Assembly (NCBI GenBank): GCA_035505655.1
Contig: DATJQP010000042.1
Span: forward strand, 62,001-126,000
Reading direction: 5' to 3'
DNA from: JAGVPT01 sp035505655
Lineage (GTDB): Bacteria > Bacteroidota > Ignavibacteria > UBA10030 > UBA8401
DNA: 64,000 bases
In this document: in pieces, positions 1-7,630 of the stretch
Layout: every line of letters begins with the position of its first letter
Position numbering within the stretch: the first letter of the stretch is position 1
The notes under the pieces: generated by a model
What the model saw: only the letters and a program-made list of their open reading frames with translations
Database searches by the model: none
Told to the model about the DNA's origin: nothing
Made by a program: the position numbers and the translations under genes

Positions 1-47
1 ATATTGTTCAGGAACGTCGATGCGATTGTGGTCTGTGTAATTCTCAT
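1..47 (-). CDS. flgL: FlgL, hook-filament junction protein (N-terminal fragment)
   Basis: Only the first 15 codons lie in the window. The ATG overlaps the flgK stop codon (TAATG) and the peptide begins MRITQTTIASTFLNN, which matches the conserved MRITQ start of FlgL flagellins-like junction proteins. FlgL forms the second ring of the hook-filament junction and is normally encoded directly after flgK. The rest lies beyond the left edge. Identification rests on the short N-terminus and the gene order. Confidence 0.8.
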   Translation of the reverse strand, partial: MRITQTTIASTFLNN

Positions 48-1417
48 TATTGCACCATTTGGATGACTGACTGGAACAGCTGATCGACGACCGAAACGAC
101 CTTCGACGCGGCATCATAGGCCTGTTGGAACTGGATGAGGTTTGTCATCTCTTCATCGATCGAGACGCCGGAGACCGACGTCCGCTGATTCTGGAGCTGG
201 GTGAGGACGAGCTGCTGATTCGTCGACGTGTTCTGCGCCGCGTTGATCGCCGTCCCGATGCTGCTGACGAGCGTGTTGTAGTATTGCGAAATGGTCGTTG
301 TCCCGCCGTTCATGTTCGCCTCGTTCTGTACGTTCGCCATCTGAAGGGCAACGGCGTTATCGCCCGTCGATCCGTCTGCCGACGCGGCGACTTTGTTCGA
401 GTCTGCGACGAGGACCGGATTAACGGCAATATCGGTCGCAGAGCTTCCCGTGAAGAAGGCAAGCCCGGTCGTCGGTGGATTATCGATTCCGAACCCCGAG
501 GCATGGAGCGCATTCATCCGGCTGATAAGGGCGTTCGCGGTCGCATCGAGCTTCGTGAGGTATCCCGGAAGGGTCGTATTGTAGCATTCGATGTCCGCGC
601 CCAGCTCTCCGGATGTCACGGATGTCGGTTGCGTCGAATGATCCGCAAAAACCTGGATTTGGCCGCCGGTTGCAGACGCGGTCAGTGTGACGGCCCCAGT
701 CTTCGATGCGACAATCGTTCCGCCGATCGAGACGGTCGACGAGCCGTCCGCATTATCGACGACATTGACCTTCACCAGGCTCGCCAGGCTGTCGATTTTC
801 GAATCGCGCCGATCCTCGAGGCTGCTCGGATCCATCCCCTGCGAGGAGGCATTCGCAATCTGAACATCGAGATCGCTGATCTCCCCGGTCAACTCGTTGA
901 TGTTTGAGATTTTGCTCTGGACGTCGTTGACGAGATCACCCCGGAGTTGAGTGATATTTGCCGAGATGTTGCGGAATGACTGCGCCACGAGCTGACCTTG
1001 TTCGACAACATTGTCGCGGGCAGCCTGCTCTTCCGGCTGAGACGAAAGTCCCTGGAAGGCGTTGAAGAGCCCGTTGAGGGTCTCGCTCAACCCGGCGTCG
1101 GAAGGTTCATTCACGGCAGCTTCGACCTGTGAGAGGATCGTCTGCTCGGTCGAAGCTTTCCCGCTCGTGTCGCTGGATCCCCACACCTGCTGATCCAAGA
1201 ACCTTTCACGCACCCTGCCGATCTGACTCGCCACGACACCGGTGCCGAGCAAACCCGCGTTTGTCGGCGTCGACGGAGCAGGCTGGAAGTCGACCCGTTG
1301 CCGGGAGTATCCGGGCGTGCTCGCGTTCGCGACGTTGTTGGAGGTTGTCGCCAACGCGAACTGTTGCGCGATGAGTGCACTTCGAGCAGAATTAAGGACG
1401 TCGTTCAAGCCGGCCAT
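47..1417 (-). CDS. flgK: FlgK, hook-associated protein 1
   Basis: A 456-residue FlgK, the first hook-filament junction protein, exported through the flagellar type III system and assembled on the hook tip. The N-terminal rod/hook motif is visible (residues about 5-40, with NNVANASTPGYSR), and the C-terminal amphipathic segment contains the typical LIQFQQAYDAASKVV and ends in IQMVQ. The frame is open to 1444, but the ATG at 1417 is preferred. It is preceded by a GAGG-type ribosome site, begins MAGLND as in the family, and clears the flgN stop by 10 bp. It is short for FlgK (often 450-650 residues), so the variable middle domain is reduced. FlgN is encoded just upstream and flgL follows with stop-start overlap. 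Confidence 0.95.
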   Translation of the reverse strand: MAGLNDVLNSARSALIAQQFALATTSNNVANASTPGYSRQRVDFQPAPSTPTNAGLLGTGVVASQIGRVRERFLDQQVWGSSDTSGKASTEQTILSQVEAAVNEPSDAGLSETLNGLFNAFQGLSSQPEEQAARDNVVEQGQLVAQSFRNISANITQLRGDLVNDVQSKISNINELTGEISDLDVQIANASSQGMDPSSLEDRRDSKIDSLASLVKVNVVDNADGSSTVSIGGTIVASKTGAVTLTASATGGQIQVFADHSTQPTSVTSGELGADIECYNTTLPGYLTKLDATANALISRMNALHASGFGIDNPPTTGLAFFTGSSATDIAVNPVLVADSNKVAASADGSTGDNAVALQMANVQNEANMNGGTTTISQYYNTLVSSIGTAINAAQNTSTNQQLVLTQLQNQRTSVSGVSIDEEMTNLIQFQQAYDAASKVVSVVDQLFQSVIQMVQ

Positions 1418-1427
1418 GATATCCTCG

Positions 1428-1865
1428 TCACATTGTCGTATCAACCAATTTCCGGGCGTAGTTCTCTGTCATGATCCTGAGAGTGTGTTTCACAAAGCGC
1501 AATGAGTGCTCAAGGAGCGCACGGTTTTGGCGGCTCACGACCATGATGTTTTCAGCCTTCTCACGCAGCCGAGCTCCTGTTTCAAGGAGCGAAACGGCCC
1601 TTTCGGACGGAGAATGTGCTGCAATTGAGGAGAGGGTCGAAAACTCGTTCGAGCCGTCCGACAACGATCGGCTGAGATTGATCCTCTCCCGTTCAAGCTC
1701 CTCCATCGGGGCAAGAAGCCGTTGCTGCCTCTCCACCGCCGACACAAGGTCTTTGTTCCGGAAGTGAACGAGCGCCTCCTGTTGATCACGGAGAGCTGCC
1801 AGGATGGCCTCCGCAAGATCGGCCTCCGTCCTGATGACTTCTGCGAATTGGTCAGTTGTCGTCAT
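1428..1865 (-). CDS. flgN: FlgN-like export chaperone for FlgK/FlgL
   Basis: A 145-residue, highly charged, helical protein without signal peptide or membrane segment. It has the length and heptad-like pattern of FlgN-family chaperones, which hold FlgK and FlgL in an export-competent state in the cytoplasm. Sequence similarity in this family is low, so the call depends mainly on its position between flgJ and flgK. The ATG at 1865 has AAGGA eight bases upstream and overlaps the end of flgJ by 14 bp. The frame is open to 1889, but that start lacks a ribosome site. No flgM is found beside it, although flgM often accompanies flgN. Confidence 0.75.
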   Translation of the reverse strand: MTTTDQFAEVIRTEADLAEAILAALRDQQEALVHFRNKDLVSAVERQQRLLAPMEELERERINLSRSLSDGSNEFSTLSSIAAHSPSERAVSLLETGARLREKAENIMVVSRQNRALLEHSLRFVKHTLRIMTENYARKLVDTTM

Positions 1866-2646
1866 CCGACACTTCCTTCTGTTGTTCAAAGACCTGGAGA
1901 TAGTTGAGTACTCTGTTCACGTACTCCTTTGTCTCTTTGATAGCCGGCACACCTCCGTGTTTCTCGACGACTGCCGGTCCGGCGTTGTAGGAGGCAACCG
2001 CGAGTGGAAGGCTTCCCTGGAATTTATCCAAAAGTTGCTTCAGGTACTTCGTTCCTCCAAAGATGTTCTGCTCGGGATTCCATACATTCTGAACCCCCAT
2101 ATCCGTCGCCGTTGAATCGATAAGCTGCATGAGTCCTTTTGCCTTCTTTGACGACTCGGCGTACTGCATTCCACCCGATTCGCTTGCCATCACCGCTTTG
2201 ATGAGGTTTGAATCGACTCCGAATTTCTGCGCGGCGGCCTGAATGGAATCGTTATACCCGGCAACCCGCTGCTGGACTGAGGCCGAAGGAGCATGACCGC
2301 CTGACACTGCTGCAGGTGGAAGAGTGTAATCCTCATGCGGAGTGCTCTTCGGGAGGTCTTCACCCGTGAGCTTACGGTAGAGCATTTCACCAATCCCGAG
2401 ATTGCTGTTCGCGGAGATGTGTTTGGACAACTCCATGTCAAACATTCCCTCCATCATGTCACCGCCGTAATCATCCTTGTCCATATCGGACTTGGGCACC
2501 GTGCTTCGCATGCTCTTGAGCATGTATTCCACGAAAAGAGATTCGAATTGCTTGACCGCCTTCTGTAGTCGTGCTTTCGAGGCGGCATCCGTGACGCCAT
2601 GTGCCGCGGCTTTCGCACTGGGTGCTATGGTCGGCGATACGGGCAT
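1852..2646 (-). CDS. flgJ: FlgJ-type rod-binding protein fused to an SLT lytic transglycosylase
   Basis: 264 residues with two domains. Residues about 22-95 are the rod-binding domain (KQFESLFVEYMLKSMRST and a later MELSKHIS). Residues about 128-255 are a soluble-lytic-transglycosylase fold, with the likely catalytic Glu156 in ASESGG, then GLMQ at 171-174 and SYNAG at 219-223. The protein would cap the growing rod and open the peptidoglycan. Enteric FlgJ carries a GH73 glucosaminidase instead, so this is the alternative SLT architecture. No signal peptide is seen, which fits export through the flagellar apparatus. The flgI stop codon abuts its ATG directly. Confidence 0.93.
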   Translation of the reverse strand: MPVSPTIAPSAKAAAHGVTDAASKARLQKAVKQFESLFVEYMLKSMRSTVPKSDMDKDDYGGDMMEGMFDMELSKHISANSNLGIGEMLYRKLTGEDLPKSTPHEDYTLPPAAVSGGHAPSASVQQRVAGYNDSIQAAAQKFGVDSNLIKAVMASESGGMQYAESSKKAKGLMQLIDSTATDMGVQNVWNPEQNIFGGTKYLKQLLDKFQGSLPLAVASYNAGPAVVEKHGGVPAIKETKEYVNRVLNYLQVFEQQKEVSDDDN

Positions 2647-3753
2647 TTAGATGATCACCAATTCTGCTTTGAGGGCTCCTGCTTCCTTCAATGCCTGGAA
2701 AATGGCGATGATATCTCTCGGGGCAACCCTCAACGAGTTAAGCGCTTTCGCAACATCTTGAACCGTCGCAGCCCCTTCGATGGCATAGACGGCAGAGCTG
2801 TCGATCCCCGCGGAGAGGGTCGTCATTTGCGTGGAGACAGTCGTCCCGTTGGAAAGCGGTCCCGGTTGGGAGATGACCGGTGTGGACTGAATGTTGATAT
2901 TGAGACCCCCGTGCGAAATCGCGACCGGCAGGATCGAGACATTCCCTCCGATGACGATCGTTCCGGTCCTTTCGTTGATGACGACTTTCGCGGCAACGTC
3001 CGGGGTGACTTCGAGGAGCTCGACGAGAGAAACAAACTCAACCAGCTTGCCTTCTTTTCGAAACTCTTCGGGCACGGTGACGGCAACCGTGGAGCCATCT
3101 TTGGGGACCGCAATCTGGCCGCTGAATTTTGTATTGACCGCCCCCGCAATCCTCTCCGCGGTGGTGAAATCCGATTGCATGAGGACGACGTACATCGACC
3201 AGTCTTTGCTGAACTCGGAATCGATTGATTTTTCAATCGTTGCGCCCCCCGGAACCCTCCCGGCCGCGGTGTGGTTCCGGCGTATTTCGCTCCCCCCAGC
3301 GCTCGCATTGAACCCTCCGACCGACACGGGGCCTTGAGCAGTCGCGTAGACCTCGCCGTCAAGCCCGGAGAGGGGCGTCATGAGAAGCGTTCCACCCTGA
3401 AGACCCGTTGCATCGCCGAGTGACGACACGATGACATCGATGATCCCCCCTTCCTTCGAGAAGCCCGGGACGGAGGCCGTGACGATGACGGCCGCAACGT
3501 TTCGAAGGCGGAGGTCCCCCTGCGGTACGGTGATGCCAAAGCGCTTCAGCATGCTGGCGACAGACTGAAGCGTGAAGGTCGACCGCTGTGAGTCACCCGT
3601 GCCGTTGAGGCCCACGACAAGTCCGTACCCGATCAATTGCTGGTTTCGGATGCCCTGGAGATAGGCGATATCCTTGATGCGCGATCCCGCCTCGGCATGA
3701 TGGACGAATCCAAGGCATAGGGCGAATATGAGAATTCGGTTCAGTGTTTTCAT
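2647..3753 (-). CDS. flgI: FlgI, flagellar P-ring protein
   Basis: A 368-residue periplasmic P-ring subunit. The N-terminus MKTLNRILIFALCLGF...AEA is a Sec signal peptide, followed by the family opening RIKDIAYLQGIRNQQLIGYGLVVGL. The C-terminus retains VAKALNSLRVAPRDIIAIFQALKEAGAL. The ATG at 3753 has GAGG six bases upstream. An ATG at 3765 overlaps the flgH stop (TGATG) and is an alternative, adding four residues. Its presence, with flgA and flgH, shows an outer-membrane-bearing cell. It lies between flgH and flgJ in the usual order. Confidence 0.97.
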   Translation of the reverse strand: MKTLNRILIFALCLGFVHHAEAGSRIKDIAYLQGIRNQQLIGYGLVVGLNGTGDSQRSTFTLQSVASMLKRFGITVPQGDLRLRNVAAVIVTASVPGFSKEGGIIDVIVSSLGDATGLQGGTLLMTPLSGLDGEVYATAQGPVSVGGFNASAGGSEIRRNHTAAGRVPGGATIEKSIDSEFSKDWSMYVVLMQSDFTTAERIAGAVNTKFSGQIAVPKDGSTVAVTVPEEFRKEGKLVEFVSLVELLEVTPDVAAKVVINERTGTIVIGGNVSILPVAISHGGLNINIQSTPVISQPGPLSNGTTVSTQMTTLSAGIDSSAVYAIEGAATVQDVAKALNSLRVAPRDIIAIFQALKEAGALKAELVII

Positions 3754-3764
3754 CTGTCGCCTCA

Positions 3765-4340
3765 TCAGAAGATCCAATGAAAGAACTTCGTCAGCCAACC
3801 CGGCTCCTGAGCACGCGAGACGATCCCGTTGCCCTTGAAGATGATCGTTGCATCGGAGATGTTGTACGAGTAGACGCTGTTGTCGGGTTGAATATCCGAC
3901 GGCCGGACCACTCCGGAAATCTTGATCGTCTGTTCCTCTCCGTTGATGATGATCGTTCTGTTCCCGTTGACATAGAGATTCCCGTTCGGCAGAACCGAAT
4001 CGACCCTCGCGCTGATTTGCGCCTGGATGGATCCCGACGTCGACGTACTTCCGGAGCCCTTGAAGGTGTTTCCCGTTCCAATCGTTGCACCGACGCTCGG
4101 GAGGTTCTTGCTGCCGACATTGCCGGCCGTTGCAAGAGAGAGATCGCTTTCACGAGATGCATTGGTCTGCGCATTGTTTGAAGCGCTCGACGTTTCGACC
4201 ACAAGAATCGTCACCGCGTCTCCGACATGGTTGGCCTTCTGGTCGGAGAAAAGCGACCTCGAGAGATTCTCCCTCATATCCTGGCTCAGTGCGGTTGCAG
4301 CGAGAAACATCAAGGCACCGATGATAACATTTGTCTTCAT
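3765..4340 (-). CDS. flgH: FlgH, flagellar L-ring protein without lipobox cysteine
   Basis: 191 residues. The body is recognisable FlgH: LFSDQKANHVGDAVTILVVE near residue 30, and VDSVLPNGNLYVNGNRTI followed by ISGVVRPSDI in the second half. It would form the outer-membrane L ring. The N-terminus is a Sec signal (hydrophobic residues 5-18) ending in ATALS-Q. Unlike classical FlgH lipoproteins it has no lipobox cysteine, and no Cys is present anywhere in the protein. The start is fixed by the flgA stop three bases upstream, so a hidden in-frame lipobox is unlikely. It may be a signal-peptidase I product or anchored another way. Confidence 0.95.
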   Translation of the reverse strand: MKTNVIIGALMFLAATALSQDMRENLSRSLFSDQKANHVGDAVTILVVETSSASNNAQTNASRESDLSLATAGNVGSKNLPSVGATIGTGNTFKGSGSTSTSGSIQAQISARVDSVLPNGNLYVNGNRTIIINGEEQTIKISGVVRPSDIQPDNSVYSYNISDATIIFKGNGIVSRAQEPGWLTKFFHWIF

Positions 4341-4343
4341 TGC

Positions 4344-5036
4344 CTACTCCGCCGTTACTTGAACCGTGTGTTCATCCACCACGACTGCCCGAATCCTCTC
4401 GTGGGAGTCCTTCTTCTGGACTTCGATCGTTTTACCGGCGATGCCATCCTCTCTGGCGATTGCTTCGACCGAGAGCCGCACCGTACCGGCCCGTACAATA
4501 AGGGTGACGGGCTCGTCCCGATACACAAGCGGGACTTGCTCCAGGATGCTCTTCCTCAAGAGACAGCCGGCCTCGACGATCCGTGATGTCCTTTGCCCGT
4601 CCAGTTGATCGAAGCGGGTGATGAAGTCGTCGGGCAAATCGGTGATCTCGACCGCTCTTGACGCCACATCGGCCTGTTGCAGGACGACGTGTCGGTCAAA
4701 TTGCCGTGCCGTGAAGAGCGCCTCCCCAAACACCCTCACTTTCAGCGAAAGCGCCAGTGTCCGTTGAACTTTTCCCTGGGAGACGATCTCAAGCCGAACC
4801 GTCACGAATCCGCGAAGGCTCTCTCCTTCGAGAGGATCAACGCGAAGCGCGTAACGCTCTCCGTCCACTGTCACGGGGCTCAGGGTCCCGCGAAATTCCA
4901 CCATGGCATCCTTCCTTTCGGTGGAATCGATCCGTGAGATGATGTACTCGGTGACCGTTTTTCTGATCTCCTGAACCTCCACCGTTACGGTATGCCCGCC
5001 CAGCAGAAGCATGAATATGCTAAGGATTCCGTTCAT
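4344..5036 (-). CDS. flgA: FlgA, P-ring assembly chaperone
   Basis: 230 residues with a short N-terminal hydrophobic stretch (MNGILSIFMLLLGG) that would act as a signal. It is followed by a FlgA N-terminal region and a C-terminal SAF-like domain (residues about 115-230, with FDRHVVLQQADVASRAVEI and later RAGTVRLSVEAIAREDG). FlgA is the periplasmic chaperone for FlgI assembly. It lies between flgG and flgH in one run of tightly spaced genes. The first residues are short for a signal peptide, so the precise N-terminus is less certain than the family. Confidence 0.9.
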   Translation of the reverse strand: MNGILSIFMLLLGGHTVTVEVQEIRKTVTEYIISRIDSTERKDAMVEFRGTLSPVTVDGERYALRVDPLEGESLRGFVTVRLEIVSQGKVQRTLALSLKVRVFGEALFTARQFDRHVVLQQADVASRAVEITDLPDDFITRFDQLDGQRTSRIVEAGCLLRKSILEQVPLVYRDEPVTLIVRAGTVRLSVEAIAREDGIAGKTIEVQKKDSHERIRAVVVDEHTVQVTAE

Positions 5037-5048
5037 GGAAGCGTCCTG

Positions 5049-5840
5049 CTAGCCGCGCTGGAGGTTGTTTGCCATCGTCAGCATATCCTCAACCGTCTGA
5101 ATCGTCTTGGAATTGATTTCATACGCCCTTTGGGCGACGATCATATTCACCATTTCTTCCACCACATCGACGTTGGACGCTTCAAGGGACCCCGACGTCA
5201 ATTGACCGAATCCTTCGCTGCCGGCTGCTCCAAGCATCGGCTTGCCGGAGGCAGGGGTTTCGGTGTAGAGATTCCCTCCCATCGGTTTCAGACCCACCGG
5301 GTTGACGAATTTGGCGAGTTCAATCTGTCCGACCTTGGTAGGGGAAGTCTGGCCCGCCACGGTCGCGTTCACCGTCCCGTCCTGACCGATGTCGACGCTT
5401 GTCGTGTCGGAAGGAAGCGAAAGCCCGGGTTCGATGATGTAGCCCTGAGATGTTACAAGCATCCCTTCGCCCGAGATCTTGAACGATCCATCCCGTGTGT
5501 ATGCAGTTGTGCCATCCGTCTGCCGTACCTGAATGAAGCCATCCCCCTGGATCGCCACATCGAGAGGATTGTTCGTCGGCTGGATATCGCCCTGCGCGAA
5601 GCTCTTCGGAGTAGCGACCGGGATGGTGCCGTTGCCGACCTGGATTTCAGTCGGTTGCTGGATGTTCGGGTTATCCGAGACCTCGCTTGCTTTGAGGGTT
5701 TGGTACATCAGATCCTGAAATTCAGGTCTGCTCTTCTTGAACCCCGTCGTATTGACGTTGGCCAGGTTGTTGGCGATGAGGTCAACGTTGAGCTGCTGTC
5801 CGAACATCCCGGTCGCCGCCGTTCTCAATGCTCTGTTCAT
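5049..5840 (-). CDS. flgG: FlgG, distal rod protein
   Basis: A 263-residue FlgG, the usual length. The N-terminal rod motif reads LNVDLIANNLANVNTTGFKK (residues about 17-36), the middle has the DVAIQGDGFIQV motif, and the C-terminus has SNVDVVEEMVNMIVAQRAYE with a final amphipathic helix. It is exported by the flagellar system and forms the distal rod. AAGGAGA lies seven bases before the ATG. A 72-bp gap separates it from flgF upstream, the widest gap in this part of the operon. I saw no convincing promoter in it. Confidence 0.97.
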   Translation of the reverse strand: MNRALRTAATGMFGQQLNVDLIANNLANVNTTGFKKSRPEFQDLMYQTLKASEVSDNPNIQQPTEIQVGNGTIPVATPKSFAQGDIQPTNNPLDVAIQGDGFIQVRQTDGTTAYTRDGSFKISGEGMLVTSQGYIIEPGLSLPSDTTSVDIGQDGTVNATVAGQTSPTKVGQIELAKFVNPVGLKPMGGNLYTETPASGKPMLGAAGSEGFGQLTSGSLEASNVDVVEEMVNMIVAQRAYEINSKTIQTVEDMLTMANNLQRG

Positions 5841-5912
5841 GTTGTCTCCTTTCAGATGTGCACCCGGTCCTCCGGTCTGCCGGGATGCTGTGTGCGATAA
5901 TACTCTTGGACG

Positions 5913-6656
5913 CTAGACCTGACCGACATCCATCGCTTTTTCCAGGGTCCCATCCTGATACAGCATCGTCTTTTGCGCCGATTCAAAACTTCTGCTCAGT
6001 TCTATCATCTCGATCATCTCTTCGATGCCATTGACATTCGACTCTTCAAGTTGCCCTTGCCGGATGACGGTGTCCTTCCCGTCTGCCTCTGTCCCCGTCT
6101 CGGGAGCAGTAGTTACAAAGTACGTCCCCTTCTCCTTCTTCAACGATCCCATATCTGTAAAACTGGCAATCCTGAGTCTCGAGATGATCTTCCCGTCATA
6201 GGTCACTTCTCCGGACTGATTCACCACAATATCGCCCTGTGAGAGCTTCTGCACATCGGGGAGCCGAATCGGTCCGCCCGACCCAAGAAGAGGGTATCCC
6301 TCCGCCGTCACGATAGTCCCGTCTGTGGAAAGGCTGAAAATTCCGTTTCTCGTATAGCAGAGGCCTGTCGGGGACTGCACTGTGAAGAAGCCGGGACCCT
6401 GGATCGCAAGATCGAGAGGATTGCTCGTTTGGTTCATCGATCCTTCGGTGAAGTCTGTGTATTCTTTCACATCGAGTCCGGAGAGGTCTCCTCCCCCTTT
6501 CGATTGAGAGACCTCTGTGTCCTTGAGTATCTGGACAAAAATATTGTCCCGCTTGAACCCCGTCGTACTGATGTTGGCAAGATTGTTTGCAATGACCTCG
6601 AGCTTCATCATACGAGGGACCATCCCCGAACCGGAAGCGTAGATACCTTTGATCAT
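5913..6656 (-). CDS. flgF: FlgF-like proximal rod protein
   Basis: 247 residues of the FlgF/FlgG family. It begins MIKGIYASGSGM, then LEVIANNLANISTTGFKR, with the central DLAIQGPGFFTVQ motif and C-terminal SNVNGIEEMIEMIELSRSFE. It stands immediately before flgG, the standard order, so FlgF is preferred to a second FlgG. The start ATG overlaps the stop of the preceding unknown gene by 4 bp (ATGA), indicating translational coupling. Confidence 0.93.
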   Translation of the reverse strand: MIKGIYASGSGMVPRMMKLEVIANNLANISTTGFKRDNIFVQILKDTEVSQSKGGGDLSGLDVKEYTDFTEGSMNQTSNPLDLAIQGPGFFTVQSPTGLCYTRNGIFSLSTDGTIVTAEGYPLLGSGGPIRLPDVQKLSQGDIVVNQSGEVTYDGKIISRLRIASFTDMGSLKKEKGTYFVTTAPETGTEADGKDTVIRQGQLEESNVNGIEEMIEMIELSRSFESAQKTMLYQDGTLEKAMDVGQV

Positions 6657-7630
6657 AGCATCCTCTGAAGATGACTGGCTGTCGATTGGAATCGCTGGAG
6701 ATGTGAAAGCAGATCCGTCTCACCCTTCCCTACGGCCGGACGGCGGACATGCTTGGTTCGCCTCCTCGTCTCCTTTCGTCGAGGAGAAAGGGAGATCGGA
6801 GGAGCCGCCGCGCGCGCCGATTCCCTTCTGGCCTGCAAATCGATGACCAATTGCATTTCACCCTGACCTCTTTGAAATCGCTGTGCCAGTTCCACGGCTC
6901 CCTCTTCTTCGGCCGACAGATCCCCCGGAACCGGTTCAATGTGATCGACCTGCTTCTCGCCGGCCTGGGCAAGGATCGGACGTCGGGTGACGGCCGGCGG
7001 TTGTTGCGTCTCCGCGGGTCTCCTCGCGGGCCTCTTCGGAATCATTTTCAGGACAAGGGCAGTCCCGGTCAAAGCGATCGCGACCGCCACGAAGAGAAGG
7101 AAGAATGCAGAGCTGCCTTGCCCCTCCACTCCGCTCGGCGAATTTTCCACAGCACCCTGCGAAGCAGGCACTGTTGCCCCGCTGCTTCTCTCTGCCGGTT
7201 TCGAAGGAGTGAACGGATTGAAGCCGGGGATCTTCCCTCGTACACTCGGAGGCGCCTGTGTCCCGTAGCGCGGCAGGTGATTGAATCCCTGGAGACTTTG
7301 CCTGATTGCTTCCCGCTGTGCGTTGCGCGAGACGGGGCCAGCCGGCTTCGAAGAAGGAATCGGACGCGGCCGGACCTGGTGTGCCGTTCCCTTGTGTTGA
7401 GCCAGCCAAATCTGCTGTTTCAGGGAAGTCAGGAGTTGTCCGTCGGTCGCCGCGTTCCCCTTCCGGCTTTTGAGGAGTGTGCCGGACGATCTTGCCGGCA
7501 CGGGTCTCGTTTTTGAATCGACCGGCCGCAACGTCGCGGGATCGCCTGCCTCTGCCCTCATGAAGAGCAATATTTGAAGTGCGACGAACGACGGGAGGAG
7601 CGCGGAGGCAATTCTTCGAGATGCGTTCAT
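6653..7630 (-). CDS. Unknown signal-peptide plus single-TM protein in flagellar operon
   Basis: 325 residues, not recognised. The first about 28 residues form a signal peptide ending in AEA. A Pro/Ser/Arg-rich low-complexity region of about 150 residues follows, then one membrane segment (around residues 172-194, FFLLFVAVAIALTGTALVL). The basic cytoplasmic tail of about 130 residues contains ELAQRFQRGQGEMQLVIDL and a helical C-terminus. The predicted topology is periplasmic N-terminus and cytoplasmic C-terminus. It overlaps the kinase gene upstream and flgF downstream by 4 bp each, so it is translated as part of the operon. Topology recalls FliO, but a clear FliO is encoded at 19116-19565. 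It could link envelope state to the neighbouring kinase or HDOD proteins (inference). Confidence 0.75.
   Translation of the reverse strand: MNASRRIASALLPSFVALQILLFMRAEAGDPATLRPVDSKTRPVPARSSGTLLKSRKGNAATDGQLLTSLKQQIWLAQHKGTAHQVRPRPIPSSKPAGPVSRNAQREAIRQSLQGFNHLPRYGTQAPPSVRGKIPGFNPFTPSKPAERSSGATVPASQGAVENSPSGVEGQGSSAFFLLFVAVAIALTGTALVLKMIPKRPARRPAETQQPPAVTRRPILAQAGEKQVDHIEPVPGDLSAEEEGAVELAQRFQRGQGEMQLVIDLQARRESARAAAPPISLSPRRKETRRRTKHVRRPAVGKGETDLLSHLQRFQSTASHLQRML

Noticed and set aside
6653..7630. Reading the SP/TM protein as FliO
   Set aside because: A full FliO with LGQRLIQPKR and the right neighbours is encoded at 19116-19565; similarity is in topology only.
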